15,421 nucleotides of DNA, taken from positions 1 through 15,421 of the forward strand of contig CADBXH010000081.1 in assembly GCA_902798605.1 (NCBI GenBank), read 5' to 3'. Position 1 is the stretch's first letter. Each line of letters starts with the position of its first letter. Source of the DNA: an uncultured Ruminococcus sp. (GTDB lineage: Bacteria > Bacillota_A > Clostridia > Oscillospirales > Acutalibacteraceae). Under the pieces are notes generated by a model. It was not told the origin of the DNA. It saw only the letters and a list, made by a program, of their open reading frames with translations, and did not search any database. The position numbers and the translations under genes are program-made. Below, piece by piece: positions 7,380 to 14,554 of the stretch.

Positions 7380-8603
7380 ATGGTATCAATTGCAGTAATG
7401 GGACACGGAGTTGTCGGCTCCGGCGTCGTTGAAATATTATTGACTCACAAGCAAAAGCTCTTTTCGCACCTTGGCGAAGAGATCTATGTAAAAAAGGTTC
7501 TCGATCTTCGCGAGTTCCCCGACAGCCCCATAGCGGACAGGTTCACAAAGAGCTTTGATGACATCATCAATGATCTTGAGATCAGGGTCGTTGTTGAGGT
7601 CATGGGCGGTATCAACCCCGCATACGACTACGTTAAGCGCTCGCTCAAGGCTGGCAAAAGCGTTGTCACCTCTAACAAAGAGCTTGTTGCCGCTCACGGC
7701 GCGGAGCTTTTGGAGCTTGCAAGGCAGGAGAACGTAAACTTCCTGTTTGAGGCTTCTGTCGGCGGCGGTATCCCAATCATCCGCCCGATGAACCAGTGCC
7801 TCGTCGCAAACAATGTTGACGAGATCGCCGGAATCCTTAACGGAACAACAAACTTTATTTTGACTAAAATGATAGAAGACGGTATGCAGTTTGACGACGC
7901 GCTCAAGCTCGCTCAGGATCTCGGCTTTGCGGAGCGCAACCCCGCGGCGGACATCGAGGGTCACGACGCGTGCCGCAAGATCTGTATCCTCGCTTCTCTG
8001 GCGTTCGGAAAACACGTTTATCCCGACGCCGTACATACCGAGGGTATCACAAACATCACCCTTGAGGACGTTAAATTTGCCGAGAAGTTCGGCTGTGTGA
8101 TCAAGCTTATCAGCAGGGTCAAAAAGCTTGACAACGGCAAGATCGACATTATTACTGCTCCGATGCTTGTTCCGAACAAAAGCCAGCTCGCGAACATCGA
8201 CTACGAGTTCAACGGTATTATGGTAAGAGGCGACTGCACGGGCGACGTTGTGTTCTACGGCAAGGGCGCGGGCAAGCTGCCCACAGCCAGCGCGGTATGC
8301 GCCGACATCGTTGACTGCTGTATGCACCTCAAAAAGCGCCGCTTCCTGTACTGGGCAGACGGCGACGGCAGCAACATCATCAGCGTTGACGACAGCGTAT
8401 TCAGAATGTATCTACGCCTGAAGGGCAAGGATGCCGTTAAAAAGGCAGAGGCAGTGTTCGGAAAAGTCACCGCGATCGAGGATGACAGACGCGGCGCTGT
8501 TATCACCGAGGCTATGACGCTTGCTCAGTTCAGCGAAAAATGCGCGAAGCTTTCCGCAGAGGGCGTCAAGATACTCTCTACTATCCGTATGGGAGAGCTT
8601 TAA
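7380..8603 (+). CDS. hom: Homoserine dehydrogenase
   Basis: This 407-residue cytoplasmic enzyme reduces aspartate semialdehyde to homoserine, the branch towards Thr and Met. The nucleotide-binding loop is GHGVVGSGV (8-16), Lys100 lies in TSNKELVA, LNGTTNFIL is at 153-161, and the catalytic segment GFAERNPAADIEGHDACRK (182-200) supplies Glu185, Asp191, Asp196 and Lys200. GDVVFYGKGAGKLPTASAV is the expected C-terminal part of the catalytic domain. The last 70 residues look like an ACT fold but lack the usual DRPGVLA-type glycine loop, so threonine feedback may be altered. The ATG has AAGG upstream. The gene starts 52 nt after the penicillin-binding protein gene without a strong terminator between. 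A weak possible promoter (TTGTCA at 7332, TATTAC at 7356) may give it independent expression. Aspartate kinase follows. Confidence 0.95.
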   Translation: MVSIAVMGHGVVGSGVVEILLTHKQKLFSHLGEEIYVKKVLDLREFPDSPIADRFTKSFDDIINDLEIRVVVEVMGGINPAYDYVKRSLKAGKSVVTSNKELVAAHGAELLELARQENVNFLFEASVGGGIPIIRPMNQCLVANNVDEIAGILNGTTNFILTKMIEDGMQFDDALKLAQDLGFAERNPAADIEGHDACRKICILASLAFGKHVYPDAVHTEGITNITLEDVKFAEKFGCVIKLISRVKKLDNGKIDIITAPMLVPNKSQLANIDYEFNGIMVRGDCTGDVVFYGKGAGKLPTASAVCADIVDCCMHLKKRRFLYWADGDGSNIISVDDSVFRMYLRLKGKDAVKKAEAVFGKVTAIEDDRRGAVITEAMTLAQFSEKCAKLSAEGVKILSTIRMGEL

Positions 8604-8612
8604 TAGCGAAAT

Positions 8613-8677
8613 TGCCGCTTTGCGGCAGCTGATTTTTCACAACAGCTTGCGAAGCAAATTTAGCTCGCCGAAGGCGA
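8613..8677. repeat. Intergenic array of three mini-hairpins between hom and the aspartate kinase gene
   Basis: Three small perfect hairpins sit in a row: TGCCGC-ttt-GCGGCA (8613-8627), TTGC-gaa-GCAA (8647-8657) and TCGCC-gaa-GGCGA (8665-8677). The last two are joined and flanked by AATTTAGCT linkers. The 22-nt segment 8644-8665 recurs in inverted orientation at 11280-11301 with one mismatch, located in the loop. No U-run follows the first hairpin directly, so it is not a convincing terminator. The rest of 8604-8746 holds no gene, and I found no lysine riboswitch pattern. Confidence 0.8.
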
Positions 8678-8746
8678 ATTTAGCTTTAATATATTGGGTA
8701 ATGTAATTTAAGTAATCAAAATCAAGCACAAAGAGGGAGAAGAACA

Positions 8747-9871
8747 ATGAGTTTAATAGTTCAAAAATTCGGCGGAACATCTGTCCGCGATGCCGAGCGC
8801 GTGATGAACGTGGCGAAGATCGTCACCGACACCTACGCAAAGGGCAACGATGTTGTCGTTGTCGTATCGGCTCAGGGCGATTTTACCGATGTTCTGGTTG
8901 ATAAGCAGGAGGAGATTAACCCCAACGCCTCGCGCAGAGAAAAGGATATGCTCCTTGCCGCGGGCGAACAGATCTCTATCGCTCTGCTCGCTATGGCTAT
9001 CGAAAAGCTCGGCTATCCATCAAGGATTCAGGCAGCGATCGACAAGAGGAATATCGTTGTAGTGGCGGGCTTCCAGGGGATCTCACGCTTCGGCGACATT
9101 ACTACCTTGGGCAGAGGCGGTTCGGATACGAGCGCTGTAGCTATCGCGGCGGCAATGAACGCCGACCTTTGCCAGATCTACACCGATGTTGAGGGCGTAT
9201 TCACCGCTGATCCGCGCAAGATACCCAACGCGCAGAAGCTCAAGGAGATCTCTTATGACGAGATGCTCGAGCTCGCGACAATGGGCGCGCAGGTGCTCAA
9301 CAACCGTTCGGTCGAGATGGCTAAAAAATACAACATCGAGCTCGAGGTGCTCTCAAGCCTTACAAGAGCTCCGGGTACAATAGTAAAGGAGAAGACAAGA
9401 ATGGAAAAAATGTTAATCAGCGGCGTTGCCAAGGATACCGAAGTAGCGAGGATCTCGGTTGTGGGTGTTCCCAACAATCCCGGATTTGCGTTCAAGCTGT
9501 TCTCCAGACTTTCAAAGAAGAACATAAATGTAGACATCATCCTGCAGTCTATCGGTCACGACGGCAAAAAGGATATAAGCTTTACCGTTGCAAAAGACAG
9601 AGGCGAAGAGGCTGTAGAGGCGCTCAGGGATTATGTTGATGACTTTGGCGCTAAGGAGATCCTCTACGATGATAACGTAGCCAAGATCTCGATCGTCGGC
9701 GCGGGTATGGAAAGCCACGCGGGCGTTGCTACAAAAATGTTTGAGGCTCTTTACGACGCTCAGATCAACATCCAGATGATCTCTACCAGCGAGATCAAGA
9801 CCTCGGTTCTTATCGACGCTAAATATGCCGACAAGGCTGTTGCCGCTATTCACGAGAAATTCTTCGGTTAA
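8747..9871 (+). CDS. lysC: Aspartate kinase, with a shortened kinase domain
   Basis: This 374-residue enzyme should phosphorylate aspartate, the committed step to Lys, Thr and Met. QKFGGTS (6-12, Lys7), GEQISIALLAMA (73-84, Glu74), TTLGRGGSD (119-127), QIYTDVEGV (143-151) and TADPR (153-157) are intact. Two C-terminal ACT domains follow (about 233-300 and 312-374), with QSIGHDGKKDISFTV and the STSEIKTSVLID segment typical of Lys- or Thr-sensitive enzymes. Family members have about 400-410 residues. Here LGYP at 88-91 runs directly into SRIQAAIDKRNIVVVAG, skipping the roughly 30-35 residues that normally hold the SLTGWQAG strand and the following helix. The reading frame is intact. Activity is therefore uncertain. 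A purine-rich site (GAGGGAGA) precedes the ATG, and the gene is 143 nt after hom. Confidence 0.93.
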   Translation: MSLIVQKFGGTSVRDAERVMNVAKIVTDTYAKGNDVVVVVSAQGDFTDVLVDKQEEINPNASRREKDMLLAAGEQISIALLAMAIEKLGYPSRIQAAIDKRNIVVVAGFQGISRFGDITTLGRGGSDTSAVAIAAAMNADLCQIYTDVEGVFTADPRKIPNAQKLKEISYDEMLELATMGAQVLNNRSVEMAKKYNIELEVLSSLTRAPGTIVKEKTRMEKMLISGVAKDTEVARISVVGVPNNPGFAFKLFSRLSKKNINVDIILQSIGHDGKKDISFTVAKDRGEEAVEALRDYVDDFGAKEILYDDNVAKISIVGAGMESHAGVATKMFEALYDAQINIQMISTSEIKTSVLIDAKYADKAVAAIHEKFFG

Positions 9872-9906
9872 GTCGCGACGGCGGGTCAAAACATTAGTAT
9901 AACACA

Positions 9907-9950
9907 AACGCCATTCCGGATCGATCAAAACGGAATGGCGTTATTATTAT
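9907..9950 (+). terminator. Rho-independent terminator after the aspartate kinase gene
   Basis: A perfect 12-bp stem (AACGCCATTCCG at 9907-9918, CGGAATGGCGTT at 9931-9942) with a 12-nt loop is followed by ATTATTAT. It ends the hom-aspartate kinase unit 35 bp past the stop codon. The A-rich left flank is modest, so it works best on the plus strand. Confidence 0.85.
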
Positions 9951-9954
9951 GTAT

Positions 9955-9976
9955 AAAACCGGATTCTTTCGGTTTT
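9955..9976. terminator. Second small hairpin, possible back-up terminator
   Basis: AAAACCG (9955-9961) and CGGTTTT (9970-9976) form a 7-bp stem around an 8-nt loop. The right arm carries its own four T residues. It lies between the main terminator and the next promoter and could assist termination in either direction. Confidence 0.4.
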
Positions 9977-9981
9977 CAGCC

Positions 9982-10010
9982 TTGAATACAAATTAAAACC
10001 GTGATATAAT
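9982..10010 (+). promoter_or_regulatory. Promoter of the aminotransferase gene
   Basis: TTGAAT (9982-9987), a 17-bp spacer and a perfect TATAAT (10005-10010). The predicted transcript start near 10017 lies downstream of an in-frame GTG at 10012, which therefore cannot serve as the start codon. Confidence 0.85.
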
Positions 10011-10053
10011 AGTGACTGGCATTTATTATACTATTATATATGGAGATGTTTAT

Positions 10054-11235
10054 ATGGAGTACAAGTTTTCAGACAGAGTCCAGACTCTCAAGCCAAGCGC
10101 GATAAGAGAGATTTTTAAATACGCCGCCGATCCCACGGTGGTATCGCTTTCGGCGGGCAACCCCTCGCCCGACGCTTTTCCCTCAAAGGAGATCGCCGAG
10201 ATCTCGGCAAAGGTGCTTGCCGAAAACCCGATCTCGGTCTTACAGTACAGCGTTACCGAGGGCTATGCTCCGCTCAGGCAACATATGATGGAGTATATGC
10301 AGAAGAACCACAACACCGGCAGCGACAACGATGATATCCTCATCACCACGGGCGCGCAGCAGATAATGGATTTATGTACCAAGGCGCTTGTAAACGAGGG
10401 CGAGGTAGTTATTACGGAGGCTCCGTCATTTATCGGCTCGCTCAACACCTTCCGCAGCTACAACGCAAAGCTCGTGGGCGTCACCGTTGAGCCCGACGGT
10501 ATGAACACCGCTGAGCTTGAGCAAAAGCTAAAGGACAACCCAAATGCAAAGCTGATCTACACTATCCCGAACTTTCAGAACCCCTCGGGCGTTACGATGA
10601 GCCTTGAAAAGCGCAAAAAGGTCTATGAGCTCGCCAAAAAGTACGGCGTTATGATAATCGAGGACAACCCCTACGGCGACCTGCGTTACAGCGGAGAGGA
10701 TCTGCCGAACATCAAGAGCTTTGATACAGACGGAATTGTTATCTACGCAGGTTCGTTCTCGAAGGTAATTTCACCCGGTATGCGCGTGGCGTACGCGATC
10801 GCGCCCAAGCCGGTTTTCCAAAAGCTCGTTGTCTGCAAGCAGGGTAACGATGTCCACACGAACATCTGGTCACAGTACATCTGCGATGAATTCATCACTA
10901 AATACGACTTTGACGCACATCTTGAAAAGCTCAGGAAGCTATACACCAAAAAGGCGCAGTTCTGTATGGACTTGCTCGACAAATACTGCCTGCCGGGAAT
11001 CACCTATAACAAGATCGACGGCGGTATGTTCATCTGGTGCGATCTGCCCAAGGACGTCGATATGCCGCAGTTCTGCAAGACCGCCGTACTTAATAAGGTA
11101 TGCGTAGTGCCCGGCAATGCCTTTTTGACCGACGAAAACGACGAGTGTCACGGCTTCAGGATCAACTTTACGACCCCGACGGACGAGCAGCTCGAAAAGG
11201 GCATCAAAATCTTAGGCAAGCTCGCAAATCAATAA
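10054..11235 (+). CDS. PLP-dependent class I/II aminotransferase, LysN/2-aminoadipate-type
   Basis: The product has 393 residues from the ATG at 10054, which has GGAGA seven bases upstream. A longer frame from GTG 10012 is ruled out by the promoter position. It is a fold-type I aminotransferase: SLSAGNPSPDAFP near the N-terminus, TTGAQQIMDL for cofactor phosphate binding, PNFQNPSG (Asn176), IEDNPYGDLRY (Asp204, Tyr207), the Schiff-base Lys237 in YAGSFSKVISPGMR (Arg244 binding phosphate), and a C-terminal HGFRINFT arginine for the substrate carboxylate. This subfamily includes 2-aminoadipate, aromatic and multi-substrate aminotransferases, and the sequence alone does not fix the substrate. There is no GntR-type DNA-binding domain, so it is not a full MocR regulator. 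Position after hom and aspartate kinase hints at amino-acid metabolism. trpS follows after 114 nt. Confidence 0.9.
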   Translation: MEYKFSDRVQTLKPSAIREIFKYAADPTVVSLSAGNPSPDAFPSKEIAEISAKVLAENPISVLQYSVTEGYAPLRQHMMEYMQKNHNTGSDNDDILITTGAQQIMDLCTKALVNEGEVVITEAPSFIGSLNTFRSYNAKLVGVTVEPDGMNTAELEQKLKDNPNAKLIYTIPNFQNPSGVTMSLEKRKKVYELAKKYGVMIIEDNPYGDLRYSGEDLPNIKSFDTDGIVIYAGSFSKVISPGMRVAYAIAPKPVFQKLVVCKQGNDVHTNIWSQYICDEFITKYDFDAHLEKLRKLYTKKAQFCMDLLDKYCLPGITYNKIDGGMFIWCDLPKDVDMPQFCKTAVLNKVCVVPGNAFLTDENDECHGFRINFTTPTDEQLEKGIKILGKLANQ

Positions 11236-11243
11236 AGCTAAAT

Positions 11244-11330
11244 TACAGCTTTCGCTGTAGCGAAATTTGGCTTTCGCCAAGCTAAATTTGCTCCGCAAGC
11301 TTATTAAACAATCAGCTGCGCTTTAGCGCA
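11244..11330. repeat. Intergenic array of four mini-hairpins between the aminotransferase gene and trpS
   Basis: Four perfect hairpins follow each other: TACAGC-tttc-GCTGTA (11244-11259), TTGGC-tttc-GCCAA (11267-11280), TTGC-tcc-GCAA (11288-11298) and TGCGC-ttta-GCGCA (11317-11330). Linkers are built from AGCTAAATT or AAATTT. The segment 11280-11301 is the inverted copy of 8644-8665. The array fills nearly the whole gap and would form the trpS leader if trpS is read from the upstream promoter. I see no T-box and no clear promoter here. Confidence 0.85.
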
Positions 11331-11349
11331 ATAAACGGAGGATATAGAA

Positions 11350-12459
11350 ATGGAAAACCAAAAACAAATCATCTTAACCGGTGACCGTCCAACCGGACGG
11401 CTCCACCTCGGCCATTATGTCGGCTCGCTCAAAAGACGCGTTGAGCTGCAAAACTCAGGCAATTTTGACGAGATAAACATTCTTATCGCGGACGATCAGG
11501 CGCTGACCGATAACGCCGACAACCCCGATAAGATCCGCGAAAACATAATAAATGTTGTTCTCGATTACCTCTCGGTAGGTCTTGACCCCGAAAAAACAAC
11601 GATCTGCGTACAGTCGGCGCTTCCCGCGCTGCACGCGCTTACCTTTTATTATATGAACCTTGTCACCACCGCCCGTTTGGCGCGCAACCCTACCGTTAAG
11701 GCGGAGATCCAGATGCGCGGCTTCGCGGACGAGGGACTGCCCGTGGGATTTTTTAACTATCCCGTCTCTCAGGCGGCGGACATCACGGCGTTCAACGCCA
11801 CGGTCGTTCCCGTCGGAGATGATCAGCTGCCGATGATAGAGCAGACAAGGGAGATCGTTGAAAAATTCAACCGTCTCTACGGCGAGACCCTTGTTCTTCC
11901 CAAGGCTATGATCCCCGAGAACGAAACTCAGCGCCGCTTGCCCGGAGTTGACGGCAAGGCAAAAATGAGCAAGTCTCTGGGCAACTGCATTTATCTTTCC
12001 GACACGGCAAAGACGATCAAAAAGCAGGTCAACGGCAAGATGTTCACCGACCCGACCCACCTGAGAATAGAGGATCCCGGCCACACCGAAGGCAACGTGG
12101 TGTTCACCTACCTTGACGCGCTTTGCACAGACGATCACTTTGCCGAGTATCTGCCCGAGTACGCTAACCTTGAAGAGATGAAGGCTCACTACCGTCGCGG
12201 GGGCTTAGGCGACGGCAAGTGCAAGAAGTTCCTTATCCAAGTGCTCGAGGAAACCCTGTCCCCCATACGCAATGAGCGCGCCAAGTGGGAAAAGGACATC
12301 TCCTCGGTTTACGACATCCTTGAAGCGGGAACCGCCAAGGCGAGGGAAACGACCAACGAGACCCTTGCCAAAGTTCAAAAGGCAATGAGGATAGACTACT
12401 TTGCCGACCGCTCTATCATCAAGGAATGGGAAAAATTGCTCAAGGAAGCAAATAACTGA
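11350..12459 (+). CDS. trpS: Tryptophanyl-tRNA synthetase
   Basis: This 369-residue class I synthetase charges tRNA-Trp in the cytoplasm. The HIGH-type motif is HLGH at 19-22 within TGDRPTGRLHLGHYVG, and the KMSKS loop is at 205-209 within DGKAKMSKSLGN. GDDQ (156-159), the LARNPTVKAEI segment and the QAADITAFNA segment are typical of TrpS active sites. It is somewhat longer than the common bacterial form of about 330 residues, resembling the longer Firmicutes variant; the extra length is mainly in the C-terminal half. GGAGG lies eight bases before the ATG. Expression may depend on the aminotransferase promoter upstream, since I see no terminator or T-box in the gap. A strong terminator follows within 10 nt. 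Confidence 0.96.
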   Translation: MENQKQIILTGDRPTGRLHLGHYVGSLKRRVELQNSGNFDEINILIADDQALTDNADNPDKIRENIINVVLDYLSVGLDPEKTTICVQSALPALHALTFYYMNLVTTARLARNPTVKAEIQMRGFADEGLPVGFFNYPVSQAADITAFNATVVPVGDDQLPMIEQTREIVEKFNRLYGETLVLPKAMIPENETQRRLPGVDGKAKMSKSLGNCIYLSDTAKTIKKQVNGKMFTDPTHLRIEDPGHTEGNVVFTYLDALCTDDHFAEYLPEYANLEEMKAHYRRGGLGDGKCKKFLIQVLEETLSPIRNERAKWEKDISSVYDILEAGTAKARETTNETLAKVQKAMRIDYFADRSIIKEWEKLLKEANN

Positions 12460-12466
12460 CAAACAA

Positions 12467-12506
12467 AAACGCTTTTGACACCGATTTAATGATGTCAAAA
12501 GCGTTT
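12467..12506. terminator. Bidirectional terminator between convergent trpS and pckA
   Basis: A perfect 14-bp stem (AAACGCTTTTGACA at 12467-12480, TGTCAAAAGCGTTT at 12493-12506) encloses a 12-nt loop. The plus strand continues with ATTTTAATT, and the minus strand with a T-rich run, so it should stop both trpS and pckA transcripts. Confidence 0.92.
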
Positions 12507-12535
12507 ATTTTAATTAACTGTTAAGTATTTTACTA

Positions 12536-14266
12536 TTACAGGTTCATCTTGAGGTGGTCGAACCAGTTGGGACCGAGCTCCTCAACAACCTTTTCGATAG
12601 CCTCGAGAGCATCGTCGGGAAGCTTATCATAGCCGCCCTTTTCGGTCTCGAATGACTTGATTTCGCTGACTCTGTCGATCATACGAGCCTTGAGCTGAGC
12701 AACATACTTTTCATCCTGCATATCGGGAACAAAGCCTTCCCACTCCATGATCTCGATGTCGGAGAAGGGACCCCATTTTTTGAACTCCGCCTTGCCCTCA
12801 ACGATAGCTTCGAGGATTCCGAGAGTATCCTTGGGCTGTACCTTTTTGCCCATAAAGTCGCCTGTGTTTACGATGTAGCAGTCAACGTTCTTCTCCTCAA
12901 CGAGCTTTTTGAACTTTGCGTAGTCGTTCGCGAGGGGATATGTTCTGAACGGGTTAGCGTAGGGAACAACAACGAGCTTGTTGGGGTCAACGCCGGGAGC
13001 GAGACGCTCTGCCGAGGATCTCTTTGTCGCGAGTGTCGCGCCCATTACGGAAGCGAGCGACGCGCCCTTGAGCTTAACAACGGGCGGAAGTGTGGGATCC
13101 TTCATGATCCAGAAGATAGCGTTTACGGGAGCGTCGATCTTGTCAACGCGGTTGGGTGACCAGAGCTTTGACTTGATAGCTCTGCCGTTGCCGTTGCGGA
13201 TATCCTCTGTAACTACCTGGATCTTGCCCTCGTCGTCAAGAGTAGCCGAGCAGTTCTGCAGTGTGAGCAGGTACTTGTTATCGGGGCAGCCTGTGGGATA
13301 GTCGGCTGTCTTGTCAAAGTATGTCGGCTCGATAGCGATAGACGCGCAGGTGTCGGTGTTGATGATGAACGCGTCGTCGTGGAGCACCTTGATCTCGTAC
13401 TTGCCGCCGTGCTTAGCATGGGTAAGAGTAGATTTACCCGAACCCGAAAGTCCGTAAACCGAAGCAACGTACTTGCTGCCGTCGTCGAGTGTGTACTCCT
13501 TCTGTCCGCCGTGGCATGAAGCGTAGCCGTTGCGGTTAGCAACAGCCCAAACCATTGTGAGCGTGCCCTTCTTGTGCTCGCCGAAGTATCTCATACCGAG
13601 GATGCAAGCGCAGTTTGTGTCTGTGTTAAAGTAGCATAGCGTCTTCTTTGCGGGGTCTGAGAGACAGTCAAAGCTTACGCCGGGGTTCTCTACGGGAGTC
13701 CACTGGGGATCCGAGAAGATGTAGATATCGGGCTCGTTGCCGTCGCCTACAGGCTTGGATTCCTTGTACATCTTAACGTACTCGTCCGACATATACTGGA
13801 AGTTGAGCATCCAGTTGTACATAATATTTTCCTCACCCTCGGGAATAAGAAGGTGAACCTTTACCATAAACTCTGTGTCAAGACCGGCGTAGCAGGTAGC
13901 GTGATAGAGCTTCTTCCAGCGCGCGCTGTAAACCGCGTCCATAACGACCTTGTCAAGAGCCTCGCAGTCAACTCCGGGCTCGCCGGCAATACGTCTTGCT
14001 GTAGCGTAACGACCTGTGATAGCGCCGTCGTTGAACAGAAGGACCTTTGCGTCGGGCTCAAGTCCGAACTCTTCGCCACGGTAAACGGGCATATCGGTAA
14101 CAATAGTACCCGGTGAATTCTTCGCGAGGTTATACGCCTCTTTAAGTGTGTTTACCTTAACTACGTTGTTGCCGTAAAAGGCAGCCTCGATGATAGATCT
14201 GGTTTTAGAAAAACCGACCTTACCCTTGCCGATCTCGTCGATCGGGTAGTAAGCTTTTGTTGACAT
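12536..14266 (-). CDS. pckA: Phosphoenolpyruvate carboxykinase (ATP), long divergent form
   Basis: The product has 576 residues if started at the ATG at 14266, which has GGAG eight bases upstream. The ATG six bases earlier has only a 2-nt spacer. The enzyme interconverts oxaloacetate plus ATP with PEP, CO2 and ADP; in fermenting anaerobes it can run towards oxaloacetate. In this numbering, YFGEHKKG (227-234) carries the metal- and substrate-binding lysines, the P-loop GLSGSGKST is at 272-280, and HDDAFI (296-301) supplies the second metal-binding acid. SLASVMGATLATKRSSAE is near 403-420. It is about 40 residues longer than the usual 530-540, and the P-loop has Ser where GLSGTGKTT is typical. 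A 5-bp hairpin (GGCGG/CCGCC, 14287-14300) lies just before the ribosome site. It stands alone on the minus strand. Confidence 0.93.
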   Translation of the reverse strand: MSTKAYYPIDEIGKGKVGFSKTRSIIEAAFYGNNVVKVNTLKEAYNLAKNSPGTIVTDMPVYRGEEFGLEPDAKVLLFNDGAITGRYATARRIAGEPGVDCEALDKVVMDAVYSARWKKLYHATCYAGLDTEFMVKVHLLIPEGEENIMYNWMLNFQYMSDEYVKMYKESKPVGDGNEPDIYIFSDPQWTPVENPGVSFDCLSDPAKKTLCYFNTDTNCACILGMRYFGEHKKGTLTMVWAVANRNGYASCHGGQKEYTLDDGSKYVASVYGLSGSGKSTLTHAKHGGKYEIKVLHDDAFIINTDTCASIAIEPTYFDKTADYPTGCPDNKYLLTLQNCSATLDDEGKIQVVTEDIRNGNGRAIKSKLWSPNRVDKIDAPVNAIFWIMKDPTLPPVVKLKGASLASVMGATLATKRSSAERLAPGVDPNKLVVVPYANPFRTYPLANDYAKFKKLVEEKNVDCYIVNTGDFMGKKVQPKDTLGILEAIVEGKAEFKKWGPFSDIEIMEWEGFVPDMQDEKYVAQLKARMIDRVSEIKSFETEKGGYDKLPDDALEAIEKVVEELGPNWFDHLKMNL

Positions 14267-14341
14267 ATTCATTACTCCTTTTCCAAGGCGGAATCCCGCC
14301 GTTTATATACTAATATATATGTATGACTTATCACAAAGCCT

Positions 14342-14370
14342 ATTATATCATTTACAGTTGCGTTTTGCAA
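14342..14370 (-). promoter_or_regulatory. Promoter of pckA
   Basis: Read on the minus strand, TTGCAA (14370-14365), a 17-bp spacer and a perfect TATAAT (14347-14342) preceded by TGA, an extended -10. Transcription should start near 14335, giving a leader of about 70 nt. Confidence 0.85.
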
Positions 14371-14381
14371 GTAATATTGCA
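14366..14381. promoter_or_regulatory. Inverted repeat overlapping the pckA -35 box
   Basis: TGCAA and TTGCA flank a 6-bp A/T-rich spacer, forming a dyad that covers most of the -35 hexamer. A repressor bound there would block RNA polymerase. The dyad is short and matches no operator I know (not a cre or Rex consensus). Confidence 0.35.
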
Positions 14382-14495
14382 GTATTGTAGCTGAATAGTT
14401 GCACTATTTACGAATTATAGTTCCAAAAATGAATTAAGTGGTGTTTTTTGAATAAATCCACCTGTCGGCATTCATATGTTAAGGCTTAAAACCTA

Positions 14496-14524
14496 TTGAC
14501 TAACACTGTAATAAATGATAAAAT
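14496..14524 (+). promoter_or_regulatory. Promoter of the small lipoprotein gene
   Basis: TTGACT (14496-14501), a 17-bp spacer and TAAAAT (14519-14524) preceded by TGA as an extended -10. Transcription should start near 14531. It fires away from the pckA promoter; the 125 bp between the two hold nothing else I recognise. Confidence 0.8.
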
Positions 14525-14554
14525 GTTTCTACACTATGAGATTGGGTGGTTATT

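Noticed and set aside
7437..8327. A 296-codon open frame on the minus strand within hom
   Set aside because: Antisense shadow of a strongly supported gene, without a promoter or recognisable domain.
8613..8627. Intrinsic terminator after hom
   Set aside because: The stem is good but no U-run follows directly; it fits better as a member of the hairpin array.
8604..8746. Lysine riboswitch before the aspartate kinase gene
   Set aside because: The gap is only 143 nt, is occupied by short hairpin repeats, and lacks the large multi-helix layout and conserved core expected.
8644..11301. CRISPR array or transposon ends, suggested by repeated palindromic units
   Set aside because: Units have no regular spacers, no cas or transposase genes are near, and the two copies flank ordinary housekeeping genes.
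11455..12189. A 244-codon open frame on the minus strand within trpS
   Set aside because: Antisense to catalytic regions of trpS and without recognisable motifs.
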